Positions 1-10,690 of a stretch of 64,000 nt of DNA are shown piece by piece. Position 1 is the stretch's first letter, and the number at the start of each line of letters is the position of its first letter. This DNA is from Erigeron canadensis (lineage: Eukaryota > Streptophyta > Magnoliopsida > Asterales > Asteraceae). A model generated the notes under the pieces. That model did no database searches. It was given only the letters and a program-made list of their open reading frames with translations, and was not told the origin of the DNA. The stretch lies in the NCBI RefSeq assembly GCF_010389155.1, contig NC_057761.1, forward strand, positions 14,138,501 through 14,202,500, read 5' to 3'. Made by a program: the position numbers and the translations under genes.

Positions 1-22
1 TATCTCCCAAAAAACATTACAA

Positions 23-297
23 AACAAGTAGTACGCTAGTTATAACTTTGATCACATATATACGGCATGTTGTATATATGAACTGATATGGTACTTAACC
101 ATATCACTTGTACTAAACTTTTTCGATATTGTGATATAATATACTCATCGGGGTAATCCCATTACCGAAAACAAGTAGTACGAATAAGATATCATACTAG
201 GTCATATATAGGACACACCCTATATATATGTGTTTCTAATCAAACATCTAAACAACCAAGGCTATTACAACGACAACCATTAGAGTGAGATAGGAAA
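23..297. repeat. AT-rich satellite-like dimer with hairpins
   Basis: The string ACAAGTAGTACG occurs at about 25 and again at about 171. Each copy is followed by a related CATATATA-containing stretch, which suggests two diverged units of roughly 147 bp. Four short inverted repeats lie in a row: about 55-80 (CATATATAC/GTATATATG), 84-106 (TGATATGGT/ACCATATCA), 152-166 (GGTAAT/ATTACC) and 203-230. There is no coding signal. It could be a decayed satellite or the tail of a transposon lying to the left. With only two units the satellite call is tentative. Confidence 0.35.
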
Positions 298-423
298 CCT
301 CAAACATGCACATCAACTAATACAAAGACAAATGAGAGGGACACATTTACAAGGAAACCGAAGTTACCTCAAACATGCACGTCAACCTATCCAAGTACCA
401 GTGAAAGGGACACATTTACAAGG
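298..423. repeat. 57-bp imperfect tandem duplication
   Basis: Two similar units lie at 298-354 and 367-423. Both start CCTCAAACATGCAC and both end GGGACACATTTACAAGG. A diverged, longer copy in the opposite orientation lies at about 9683-9757, so the motif brackets the LINE cluster. No function is recognised. Confidence 0.7.
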
Positions 424-435
424 TACCTATATCAC

Positions 436-3223
436 CTAAAACAAGCAACACAAGCCTATTTTTAAACAAATGAAAATTCTAGAAATAGGCATAAAACTTA
501 AACTTATACTAAATGAGCAACCATCGTGTAACAAACACTTACCCTGAATCATCCAAGCTTCAAGCGTATAAACAACTCGGGCAGTCTTTCTAAACTTCAA
601 TCTCCATAATCGTGAACGAACAATATCTTTGATGAGATTGGATAAGATGTCAGGTGGCCGAGCATGATCAGCAAACATTATGTTGTTTCTCTCGTGCGAG
701 ATAAAATATGAAGTGGCAACAACTACTAGTCTTCTAACAACATGAGTTATAGAGTGAGATTTTGCATGTGTGACCAACTAAGTTGTAATATCATCCCATG
801 AGTTCAAAGTAGATGTCATGTGTGCATCACCTTTAACTGCATCCCAAATCTGTGAGGAATATGAGCACTCGAAGAACAAATGAGAGGGTGAATCAAAATC
901 AGCCTTGTAAAGTGAGCAACACATCATATTCATGTTTTTTCTTCAAGTTGGTGGCCATTGTAGGATCTGTCTTGGGTGAGTAACTTCCTCCTCATAATAA
1001 GCCATAAATTGAAAGCATGTCGTGGTATACATTGTGTAAACAAGACACCCTTAACCCAATCAACCGGTTGTTCTCGACTCTTAATTGTATCCCATGCCAT
1101 GGAAGAAGAAAAAGGTTTATTTTCATGTGCAACCTTCCATATTAGTTGATCTTTTTTATTTTCCTGCAAAACTAAATTCGAAATGTTAGATAAGATGAGA
1201 AAAGAATCGAGCCAATCAGATGGTCAAATCCATTCCCCATTCTTGTGTATATCAGCCACTGTTGCTTGAAGTGATAATCAAGCCCTCCGGATGTCCTGTG
1301 GTCAAATACATTAGATAACCGTCCTATATCACTCCAAGTGTCATACCAAGATGATGTATTGTGTCGATCCCCTAGCTTTTTCCACATAAATTGACGGATT
1401 AGGGGCCTTAACGGTAGAATCTTCATCCAGCTCCAACTATCTTTTGAATGACTAGGTATGTCCCAAAAACATCTTCCTCTAAGCTTATGGTCGTAGATCC
1501 AATCAACACAAAGAGACTTTCGATGAGATATAATGCTCCACACATGAGAGAACATTAAAGCTTTATTCATTACAGCCACTTTCCTCAATCCCAATCCTCC
1601 CTCATATTTTGGCACACATAAAGCTTTCCAAGAAACCTTGGCCTTGCTTGTTTGCATAGGACCTTGACACCAAAGAAAACCACGCATGGTCTTCTCCAGA
1701 TCCGCCATGATTCTAGAAGGAAGAATAAAAACAGACGACCAATAGATATACATAGAAGAAAGAACAAACATAATCGGTTGCACTCTTCCTACAAACGAAA
1801 GAAACTTGTTCTTCCAATCCATAAATCTTTTCTCCAATTTTTAATCATAAGTTTGTAGTCTTTATAAAGAAGTCTTGAACAAATGAGAGGAACACCTAAG
1901 TATCGAACCGGGAGTTTACCTTCTTTCAAATGGCATGATATTCAAAATGCAATTCTTAACTAAATCAGACACATGGCAGAAGAAAACTATGCTTTTCTGA
2001 GTACTCGAAGTTAGTCCTGTCATCTTTTTAAAAGAATCAAGGGCTACCAGAATTAATTTGGCCGAGACTAAATCTCCCCCAGCAAAAAGAAATAAATCAT
2101 CTGCAAAACATAAATTAATAACTTTCTGCTTCACACGCCTATTATGAAATCTGAATGATGAGTCCAACCGAACAGAGTGCTGAAGAATAAGAGTTAGAAC
2201 ATCCATGACTAGAGTAAACAGATAAGGAGAGATAGGATCGCCTTGACGTAGTCCTCTCTTTCCCTTAGAGAAACCATGCAATTGCCCATTAATACTCAGT
2301 GAGAAAGTCATGGAGGACACACATAACATCATCCAATTGACAAGAACCGGATGATAACCAAAACCAAGCATAGCAACACGAAGAAAACCCCAATCAACAG
2401 TATCATATGCCTTTTGAATATCCACTTTAAAAGCACATCTTGGAGGACCCTGGTTTCTATGATAGTTATGCATAATCTCTTGAGTTAGGAGAATGTTATT
2501 AGAGATCTTCCTACCCAGCACAAACGCTGACTGATTCACACTAACCAACTCATCCAAACCCTCTTTAATTCTATTAGCAATAATCTTGCTATTGCATTTA
2601 AACAACACATTACAACAAGATATTGGTCTATAATAGGTAACACATGATGAGTAGCAACCTTAGGGATATGAACTGCCAAAGAAACCTCCTTCCCAACAAT
2701 AGACCAGGATTTCTTGAAAAAAAGTTGAAGTAAAACTATCAGGTCTTGGAGCTTTAATATCACAAATTAAAAACATCGCATCCTTTATTTCCTCATCAGA
2801 TATTTCTCAGATCATATTGAGAGTAGTTTGTCTATCCAAAACATTGATGAATAAATCGGGTGCAGGTTTTAAGAACACATCACCTTCTTTACCTAAGAAT
2901 GTCTCATAGTGTTGAAATAAAGCCTTTGAAACGTTGCCTCCTTCTTGTAAGACACCATGGACATCTTTGATCACATTAATGTGACTTTTGTGATTCCAGC
3001 ATTTAAGAGAATTATGGAAGAAAGATGTATTAGCATCACCAGTCGCCAACCAATCTATCTTAGATTTCTGTTTGAGGAAAGTCTCTTCATCTAAAACAGC
3101 TTCGTGAAATCGTTTAAGACAAGCACTTTCCATTTCATGCAAATTAACACTATTAGGCTCATGAGCAATAGATTTATTAATATCATCAAGCTCAATACGC
3201 AATCCCTGCACCCTTTTATGCAA
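436..3223 (-). pseudogene. LINE-A ORF2 linker, reverse transcriptase and C-terminal domains
   Basis: The linker at 3223-2807 contains KIDWLATGDANTSFFHN, typical of plant L1 ORF2. The reverse transcriptase follows at 2763-1916. It has FVLGRKISNNILL, FKVDIQKAYDTVDW (motif A aspartate), GLRQGDPISPYLF (motif B) and CFADDLFLF (motif C, catalytic aspartate pair). The thumb lies at 1837-1172, with WKALCVPKYEGGLGL. A zinc-binding-RT-like block sits at 1169-930 and the C-terminal tail at 777-436. The palm motifs are intact, but the coding sequence is broken into at least five frames, so no full protein can be made. LINE-B has the same order on the opposite strand. Confidence 0.85.
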
Positions 3224-3296
3224 ATTACGTTGCTTAGATAAGAGATATTGAAAAGCAGTCTTTCGTTGCTTTAACTTCTTTACTACACTATACTGA

Positions 3297-4003
3297 TTAA
3301 CCCAGAAACATTAGTATTCCATGCCTACCTTGAGCAATACTAGGTAGCTTCAAGATACAAGGAGAATGATTCGAAACTCTATAAGGTTGAAAAACAGCAC
3401 AAGCAAATGGAAAACAATCAGTAAAGTGAATGTTTCCCATAACTGGATCAATCTTTTTGAGAGTTCCAATTCCCTTTTTTGGCTTTTGATTCCAAGTGTA
3501 ATGTAGCCCCGAGCTATTGATATCAAAATTTTTTAAACTATTGACACATTCCTGGAAATCCCTCAAACCAATGCTAATGCTAGAGGTACCCGAAAAACTA
3601 TCCTCTAATTCTAAAGTAGAATTAAAATCTCCAAGTATACACCAAGATCGATCATTAACGAAGTTCTCGTGATAACATAAATTTTGCCATAGAGCCCTTC
3701 TTTTCTTATAGTAATTATCAGCATACACAAAAGAGCAGAATAAGGCTTTTTGATCAACTTTAAAGATAACCTGAACATGTATCACTTGATCCGATTGCGA
3801 TAATAACATGACATCAATCACATCAGAATTCCAACCAAGAATGATACGTGTTCCTTTATTACAAACACCGCCATTTGAAATCCTATCCCAAGATCCACAA
3901 ATCTTTTTACAAGCATTACAATTGGAACGATACAGAGAAGATTAGCATGGACCCTACGCAAGGATGACACACACAAATCGAGAAATGGTCCAAAATTTTC
4001 CAC
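3297..4003 (-). pseudogene. LINE-A ORF2 endonuclease domain (fragment)
   Basis: This is the remnant of the APE-like endonuclease that nicks target DNA for LINE integration. Visible landmarks are the CNKGTRIILGWN block (in another frame around 3820-3860), LGDFNSTLELED near 3620, the HYTWNQKP block near 3490, and VSNHSPCIL near 3370 at the place of the family's catalytic SDH motif. In LINE-B the same block reads SDHS, so asparagine replaces the usual aspartate here. A frame change near 3820 splits it into two open stretches. The N-terminal part, with the first catalytic residues, is missing at the junction with LINE-B. Confidence 0.8.
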
Positions 4004-4010
4004 TGGTCAA

Positions 4011-4328
4011 GGGCAGCAAGAAAAACAGCCAACTGGTCAAGGAGAGCAAGAGTCCAATTCTAGTAAAGGGAACATGAGCCGAAAAACAAATGATGTTACA
4101 ACTAGCAATTCATTTTCAGCTCTTGAAGATGAAACTGATGACCCACCTGAAGGTCTTCATGTCTCAAAAAATCAGAATAGAAAGGTAAAACAACCAGGTT
4201 CTTTCATGGATATGGATAGTGATGATGATGATTGTGAAACTATTTTTGAAAAGTCGAATTACCAAAACATGAATGCAGAGGGCACTACAGAGGCAAGCAC
4301 TCTTGATTTAATGGTGCCCAATGTATAA
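4011..4328 (+). pseudogene. LINE-B ORF1 (gag-like) C-terminal tail
   Basis: An open stretch of low-complexity, acidic, hydrophilic sequence ([14 protein letters not shown], then an SDDDD cluster) ending at TAA 4326-4328. This is the usual look of the disordered tail of plant L1 ORF1, which in full copies follows a DUF4283-like domain and a zinc knuckle. The front of ORF1 is absent. The stop overlaps the ORF2 start: ORF2 ATG is at 4321, giving an 8-nt ATGTATAA overlap. The ORF1/ORF2 boundary therefore survives although both proteins are broken. Confidence 0.7.
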
Positions 4329-7300
4329 TATTGCAGCTTGGAATATACAGGGGATGAACCAACCCCCGAAACAAAAAGAGGTTCGACAAGTACTCATCGA
4401 CAATCACTTGTCTGTGTGTGCTATCTTGGAAACTCATGTATCATCTCACAACTTGGAAAGGTTATGTGCTAAGGTGTTTTCGAGTTGGAATTGGACTTCT
4501 AACAGTCTAATGTGTAACAAAGGTCCTCGTATAATACTTGGCTGGAATCTGAATGAAGTGGACCTCATGGTTATTTCTTAGAATGATCAGGTGATACACA
4601 CACAACTTGTGTTTAAATCTGATAAAAAATTGCTAATATGCTCATTTGTTTATGCTCGTAATAATTATATTCAGAGGAGAGACTTGTGGGACTCTCTTTT
4701 AATGCATAAACAATGGGTAAATGGTAAGGCTTGGTGTTTATTGGGTGATTTTAATGCTACCCTAAAGTTGGATGATCAAGCGAGTGGTAGTTCCTATATG
4801 GATATTACTATGCGCGAGTTTAGTGACTGTGTAAAGGATATTGACGTGACTGATTTGAATAGAGTGGGTTTACAATTTACTTGGAATGAAAAGCCTCAAG
4901 GTAGTCATGGGATATTGAAAAAGCTAAATCGTATCATGGCAAATTCTGAATTTTATAGCAACTTCAATGGGGCAATTGCCATGTTCCAACCATACCGGAT
5001 TTCTGATCATTCTCTTGCAATACTAAGTTTTCCCAGTACAGGTAAATTTCGGCCAAAACCTTTTCAATTCTCTAATGTACTGATTCATAATAAAGGTTTA
5101 AAGCTGAGGTTACGAATGCTTGGGCACAAGAAATTGAAGGACGCCCTATGTATTGTTCAACCCAAAGACTGAAATCCCTCAAGAAGCCTCTACGTAAATT
5201 CTTACATGACAAGGATAATTTACATGAACAGGTTAACAAGTTGAGAGTAGATTTGGATGATGTTCAACTAGCTTTAGACCATGACCCTTTTAACCAGGAT
5301 TTGCAAGCTGAAGCTACTAAGTGTTTACAAGCTTTCAATAGTGTTGTTTTAGATGAAGAGAGATTTCTTCGGAACAAAGCTAAGGTGGAACGATTACGTG
5401 TAGGTGATTCTAACTGAGCTTATTTCCACAAAGTTGTTAAAGCTAGAAAAACTCGTAGGAGAATGGATATCATTATGGACACTAATGGAACTTTGGTTGA
5501 TGGAGATCAAGTCAGCTCTACATTTTTAACGCACTACCTTCAATTTATTGGTCAGGATGACTCGGTTAGCTCCCTTGTATCTTCTAATCTATTTAACAAT
5601 GTATTATCTCCTAAACAAGCTTTAGATATGACCCGTTAGGTGACTGGTGAAGAAGTGAAGCAAGCAATATTTACTATGGGTGATGATAAATTACCTGGAG
5701 CTGATGGGTATTCTGCCTGTTTTTATAAGAATACTTGGGATACAATTGGCTCTGATGTGATATGTGATGTTCAGGATTTCTTTAATAGTGACAAACTTTC
5801 GAAGCAAATTAATCATAAAGTCATAGCTCTTATACCAAAAGAATTTTACTCCGTCCAGAGTTACTGACTTTAGACCGATTTCTCTCTGTAATGTAATATT
5901 TAAATGCATTACAAAAATCATATCTGATAGGATTAAAGGATGTCTTACTAAGCTCATCAGTCTCAATCAAGCAGCTTTTGTTCCAGGAAGAAGTATCTCA
6001 GATAATATCCTATTGACTCAAGAACCTATGCATAGTTATCATTTGGATAGAGGTCCACCTATATGTGCTCTAGGTAGATATTCAAAAAGTGTATGACACA
6101 GTTAACTGGGAGTTTCTGAAGACTATTCTTAGTGGTTTTGGGTTCCTTGACCGAATGATTGCCTGGATTATGGAATGTTTTTAATGATGTGAAACTTGGT
6201 ATCCTTAATGTACTACCACTTGAAGAAGGTACACTTCCGGTCAAATACCTGGGTGTACCTCTCATATCTTCTAGACTTATGATTCGGGATTGTAAAGTTC
6301 TGGCTGAACGAGTTAAAAAAAGAGTGGATGATTACAAAAACAGGTTCTTACCTTTTGTGGGAAGATTGCAACTCATCTCCTTTGTTATTTCATCCATACA
6401 TGTCTATTGGTCCTCGGTTTTCTTATTACCTGCTAGCACTTTGTTTGATATTTAGAAGATCATTAGAGGATTCTTATGGTGTCAAGGGGAAATGCAAAAA
6501 CGAAAAGCGAATGTTGCATGGGAGATAGTATGTTTACCGAAAGATGAAGGTGGGCTGGGATTGTGCCGTCTAGATCAGTTTAATGTAGCTCTTCTCTCTT
6601 CACATATACGTAATCTGCTCACTCAAAAGGATTCATTGGGGGTTAAATGGATTCATACTCATAGGTTGCGAGGAAAAAGTTTTTGGGAAGTCTCTTCTCA
6701 AGGTAATATGTCATGGAGTTGGCGTAAGCTGCTCTCTTTGAGGCCGTATCTCCAAAAATTCATTTGGTTTCAGATTGGAAATGGGAAGACTGCTTCAGTA
6801 TGGTTTGACAATTGGAGTACATTTGGTGCTTTAAAGGTATATGTTAGTCCACGTATGATCACAAGTGCAAGGCTTTAACTTTCTAATAAAGTATGTGATG
6901 TGATCGATAATAACTCATGGAGATGGCCAATTTCATGGCCTCATATGCTTTGGAATTTGCAAGTTCCAATTCTCCAGGAAGATGTACCGGATAAAATTAT
7001 TTGGAAAGATGGAAATGGGTTTCTAGTAAGATTTCGGTTACTCAAGTATGGGAGACTATTCGATCTTCAGCTTACAAGGTTACAAGGTGACATGGTCTCA
7101 CTTAGTTTAGTATCCTTTTCAAATACCAAAGCACTCAATGATACTGTGGTTAGCTTTTAAAAGGAAGATGAAGACTCAAGATGTTCTTAGCATATGGGAT
7201 GTTCATGCGCAGTCTAATACACCTCATACCTGTTCGTTATGTGAATCCATGCCGGATTCACATAATCATTTATTTTTTCAATGTCCATATCATCAATGAA

Positions 7301-7558
7301 ATGCTTCCCTGTGCAAAAAGGGTTTTTATGCAAAATGTGGCTGCAAAGCTTATATTGGTTGCATCTGTATATTTTCTATGGCAAGAGAGGAACTCACGAC
7401 TGTTCAAGAAAAAGAAACGATCGGTGGACAAAATAGTAGATATGATTATTTCAATGGTTCGACTCAAACTGTTAACATGCAGATACAAAAAGATGCGAAA
7501 AGTTGAGCAGTTTCTGACATCATGGGATATCCCCATTTCATTATTTCTTAATGTGTAA
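4321..7558 (+). pseudogene. LINE-B ORF2 endonuclease-reverse transcriptase, multiply disabled
   Basis: The endonuclease (4321-5040) shows WNIQGMNQPP, the catalytic-type glutamate in ILETHV, LLGDFNATLKLDD and RISDHSLAIL. It is interrupted by TAG at 4579-4581. The linker (about 5150-5420) has WLRVGDSN-type residues ending at a TGA, and another TAG sits at 5638-5640. RT motifs run up to VIALIPK and the FVPGRS-type block near 5980. At about 6178 the sequence jumps from WIMECF to KLGILNVLPLEEG, so the GLRQGDP and FADD motifs are deleted. The thumb (LPKDEGGLGL, near 6530) and the C-terminal domain (to 7558) remain. The missing polymerase core alone makes it non-functional. Confidence 0.85.
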
Positions 7559-7743
7559 TCTTTTTTATTTCTTTCTTTACTAGATTACTAGTTCTTGTTT
7601 CTTTGGAGTGATTTGTCACTCTTTTTTGGACGTTGCACTTTTGTGCATGGGTTGTAAAGTCAATCTAGTACTCAGCTAGATTGCTTGTTCTTCATATTTA
7701 TAAAATTTCGAACCAGGGGAGACGACCTTTTACCGAAAAAAAA
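7559..7743 (+). other. LINE-B 3' UTR and A-rich end
   Basis: T-rich non-coding sequence after the ORF2 stop at 7558. It ends in GACGACCTTTTACCG followed by a run of eight A. A short A-tail directly abutting unrelated sequence is expected of target-primed reverse transcription. I could not find a convincing target-site duplication. Confidence 0.6.
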
Positions 7744-7969
7744 CATTAAAAAGTTGGGAAACATCTATATATGGCTCAAGTATCCCACACACATTAAGCT
7801 GATGTTCCCGCACTACCTGTTGAACCTCTTTTTGGTTTAGAGGGTGGTTCAACCCCCTTATATTGCATGATGCGATACGACCCATTGGAAACCCCTTGAG
7901 CAGGAGTGCTTGCCCCTGATGTGCTTCCAAAAGGTGTTGTACCAGAATTAATAAAATGGGCCGTTTCAT
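7744..7969 (-). pseudogene. LINE-C ORF2 N-terminus (endonuclease start)
   Basis: ATG at 7967-7969 begins an open frame that soon reads CNIRGLNHPLNQKEVQQ and CGILEPYIDVS. These are the first two conserved blocks of the L1 endonuclease, including the catalytic-type glutamate in ILEP. It stops at the LINE-B A-tail. The ATG overlaps the ORF1 stop by four bases. No other ORF2 part can be assigned to this copy with confidence. Confidence 0.75.
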
Positions 7970-9476
7970 TTTTCCAATATTACTTCTTCCTCATCATCTA
8001 AATCCACATCATATTTCTTTTTCTTCTCTTTTCCAAGTTCCACACGATCCGCCTCATCAACCTCTTGCAACAACGGATCATTCACACCATCACCATATGC
8101 AAATAACAACTCATATTTATTCTTGGTTTTGATGCTAGTATCTCCTGGAGGTTTATCAACTGAACCTGATGTAGATGGAACATCCTTTGGTGTCTTTTGC
8201 TTATTGACAGGTCAATATTCAAATTGTGGTTTTTGCTTATTAAGATTAAATCCTTTTTTTTGTTGAACCTTTTTACGCCCTTGGACTTCAATAAAATCAT
8301 TATTACGAACTTTAGGTTTTTGCTTTGAAATTCGAACCTGCTTAGGGCATTCATTACAATTATGCCCAAAAATACAACAGTGAGTACACCTTGGTAGTTT
8401 CCACTCATATTCCACCTTCATGATCTCCTTCGTGTAACCATCCCTTCCATATTTTGTATTGCAATGGATAACTACATCCTTCAGCTCTTGATCAGCTGAA
8501 ATTTCAATTAAAGCTCTTGCATAACTGCTACGACCCCAAGCCTCAGTACATATAGACGTAGTGTATGAGTCAAGGAGTTTAGGATTACCCAATCTTGAAG
8601 CTAGCATACTTAATCCATCATCCGAATAGGCTGCAATAGGAACATTATGTATCTTTATCCAAACCGAAATCTCCTTGATTTCTTCCTTAACCAGCTTTGC
8701 TGATGGTGACCACAACATAAGAAACAAAGGCATACTCCTAGTTACCCAAGGTCCCTTTTCCAAAACACCATTCATTCCTTGTTTATCTGAGAACTTAAAA
8801 CAGAAAAACCCATTTGCATTCATCATGACTTTCTGCAAGCCAAACTTAGTCCAGTTTGATTTAGCATAGTATTCAACAACTAGATAAGCAATCCTAGTAC
8901 CCAAAAAATACCCAAAGAGAGTGTTAGCAAATATATCTTGGACGCTTCTGACCGACTCTTTAGGAAACACCACATCAACATCACCAAACGATATAATGTT
9001 ATCAATTTTCCTAAAATTCACCACCTGTTTGATGCTTTCGACTTTCAACTTTGCTGCATAAGAGATTTTTCCATCTCCAAGAGGTTCATTCTTTCCATTA
9101 GCCGGCCCAGTCTCACATGAAGTTCCAGATCCACCCTCCACATGTGATGTTCCATCATCCTTAGTTTCAACAGGTTCTATGTTTGAATTATCATAATGAA
9201 AAGCAGTGTTCGAATTGTGTTCAGGAATCACTTCTTCATCTTCCATCGGAGTCGGCTGATCAACATGTTGATCCGACTCATTTTGATCCAAATTAGGGTT
9301 TTCATGATCCTTCTCCACATTTGATTCAGTACCGATACCACCAGTAGGAGTTTTATGAATGGTATTGTTACCATCACCTACTGTGTTCACCTCCCCCAAC
9401 TTCGAATTAGGGTTCTTCATAGGAGAAGACCCGCTTTGCTAATTCTTCTTATTCGGTGAGTTCTTATTTTTTTCTT
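7966..9476 (-). pseudogene. LINE-C ORF1 (gag-like nucleic-acid-binding protein)
   Basis: The main open part is 9420-8212. An N-terminal disordered region is followed by a DUF4283-like domain (TLFGYFLGTRIAY near 8900, GPWVTRSMPLFLMLW near 8720, EISVWIKIHNVP near 8660). A zinc knuckle CTHCCIFGHNCNEC lies near 8350-8390. The likely original start is MSSKKK at about 9474, where an A-run frame change and an in-frame TAG precede 9420. TGA at 8212-8214 interrupts the tail. The same frame then runs on (acidic LDDEEEVILEK) to TGA 7966-7968, which overlaps the ORF2 ATG as ATGA. The protein would bind LINE RNA. At least three defects are visible. Confidence 0.8.
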
Positions 9477-9984
9477 GGAAGACATTGGTTGATTCTCCTT
9501 TATTCTATTAAATCGATCATCCAAGGCTTTCAGATGAAAAGCAGGTACTCCTTTCATACAAGAAATACCATGCATAACATGAAACAAAAAAAAAAAAAAA
9601 ACCGAATAAACTTGTAAATATGTCTCTCTTTCCCTTATGGCAATTTTCCCTTTTCTTGCAAACCCTGATTCATTTTTGATCATCTTGTAAATATGTCCCT
9701 TTCACAGTTTCTTGAATTCTTTTGAGTCTAAGGGTATGTTGACGTGCATGTTTGAGGTGATTTACGGTCTAGGGTGTTCTTTCTTTTATTCCTTCGTCCA
9801 AAACCTAAATGATTATTTCTTTTCTCCTGATTTGTTACCTTGCTTGGATTGCGGCTGCCTTATGTAGTTTAGCTAGATCGTGGAGCATGTTAACAGGTTA
9901 AGGCGATTGATTTAAATATTAGGGTTTTTAAGGTGTATTTAGGGTTTCTTTGTGCTTGTTGTTCGTTTGTTTGCTTGGGGTTTT

Positions 9985-10240
9985 TGTTAGAACTAAAAAT
10001 GCTGTTAAAATGTAAATGTTTTAGAGGTGGAAGGGGCATTAGTGAAACTTAGATTTATGATATAAATAGCCTCCTTCCACACATTATTTGTAAGCCTTTT
10101 CCCTACATTTATCCTAATTATTCCATTTCACTCTAACTATTATCTCTCCATCTCCATCTTCAACCTCCATACACACACAAACACCTTTTCACATACTAAC
10201 TCCATTATTGCACAAATCAAGCTCAAATTTCTATTTTACA
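9985..10240 (+). repeat. 5' LTR of the non-autonomous element
   Basis: TGTTAG...TTTACA ends, 256 bp, near-identical to the 3' copy. A TATA-like GATATAAATAGCC lies at about 10059-10071. This is a short LTR with a CT/AC-rich stretch after the TATA, as expected for R/U5. Confidence 0.93.
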
Positions 10241-10242
10241 TT

Positions 10243-10254
10243 TGGTATCAGAGC
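10243..10254 (+). promoter_or_regulatory. Primer-binding site, initiator-Met tRNA type
   Basis: TGGTATCAGAGC lies two bases after the LTR. This is the standard plant LTR-element primer site complementary to the 3' end of initiator methionine tRNA. Confidence 0.93.
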
Positions 10255-10690
10255 AAAATAACAATCTGTTAATGATCCAGAACAAATTTCATACAGATTT
10301 GTGCTAATTTTGTTCAAATTTGAGAATTCATGTTCATAACCATAACCGCTCCTGTTTCTTCATTTTTCACCTATCAAATCACATAAAATCATAGTTTTTT
10401 GTTCACCAATAGATTCGTGATACTTTAAAACATAATCCTGTCAAGTTTCAAGTTCCAATTCGATCTAAATCTCGAGTTTGAATTTTAGTTTTTTGCGCGA
10501 AAATTTGGGTTTCGAATCTGGTGTGTTTTGTGTTGAATTTTGTTCATAGATGTGTAGTTAAGGTGAAAACTAGCAGTTTGCAAGTGATTTCAAGTTCTAA
10601 CTCCTAGTTATTCGAAAGATATTGAAGTTTTTAGAAGTCATTAATGGAGTTGTTGAAAACTGCTGTGATGTTGAAGAAGATGATGAACTC

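Larger units (their letters stand above)
424..4004 (-). mobile_element. LINE-A, L1-type non-LTR retrotransposon, 5'-truncated
   Basis: Read on the minus strand from 4003 down to 436, the region gives the ORF2 order of a plant L1 element: apurinic-type endonuclease, linker, reverse transcriptase, thumb, zinc-binding domain and C-terminal tail. ORF1 is missing. The 5' end stops inside the endonuclease, where it meets the plus-strand LINE-B at about 4005. The 3' end and poly-A are not clear. The reading frame is broken in many places, so the element is old and inactive. It could be the downstream half of the same insertion as LINE-C, but the two endonuclease pieces overlap without matching, so I treat them as separate. 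Confidence 0.85.
4005..7743 (+). mobile_element. LINE-B, L1-type non-LTR retrotransposon, 5'-truncated
   Basis: A plus-strand L1-type element lying head-to-head with LINE-A. It starts in the tail of ORF1, runs through ORF2, and ends in a short 3' UTR with an A-rich end at about 7736-7743. This 3' end abuts the truncated LINE-C. ORF2 contains many stops, and its reverse transcriptase lacks the central catalytic part, so the copy is dead. Between about 4001 and 4070 the ORF1 tail carries two imperfect ACTGGTCAAGG units about 30 bp apart. Confidence 0.85.
7744..9690 (-). mobile_element. LINE-C, L1-type element, 3'-truncated at the LINE-B junction
   Basis: A minus-strand element with a 5' UTR (about 9477-9690, with an A run at 9587-9602 on the plus strand), a nearly full ORF1 and only the first about 75 codons of ORF2. 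LINE retrotransposition usually truncates 5' ends. Loss of the 3' part therefore points to interruption or deletion, most simply by the arrival of LINE-B at 7743. Confidence 0.75.

Noticed and set aside
424..9690. LINE-A and LINE-C as one element interrupted by LINE-B
   Set aside because: Their endonuclease pieces cover the same protein segment without matching sequence. A simple insertion with a short TSD would not give this.
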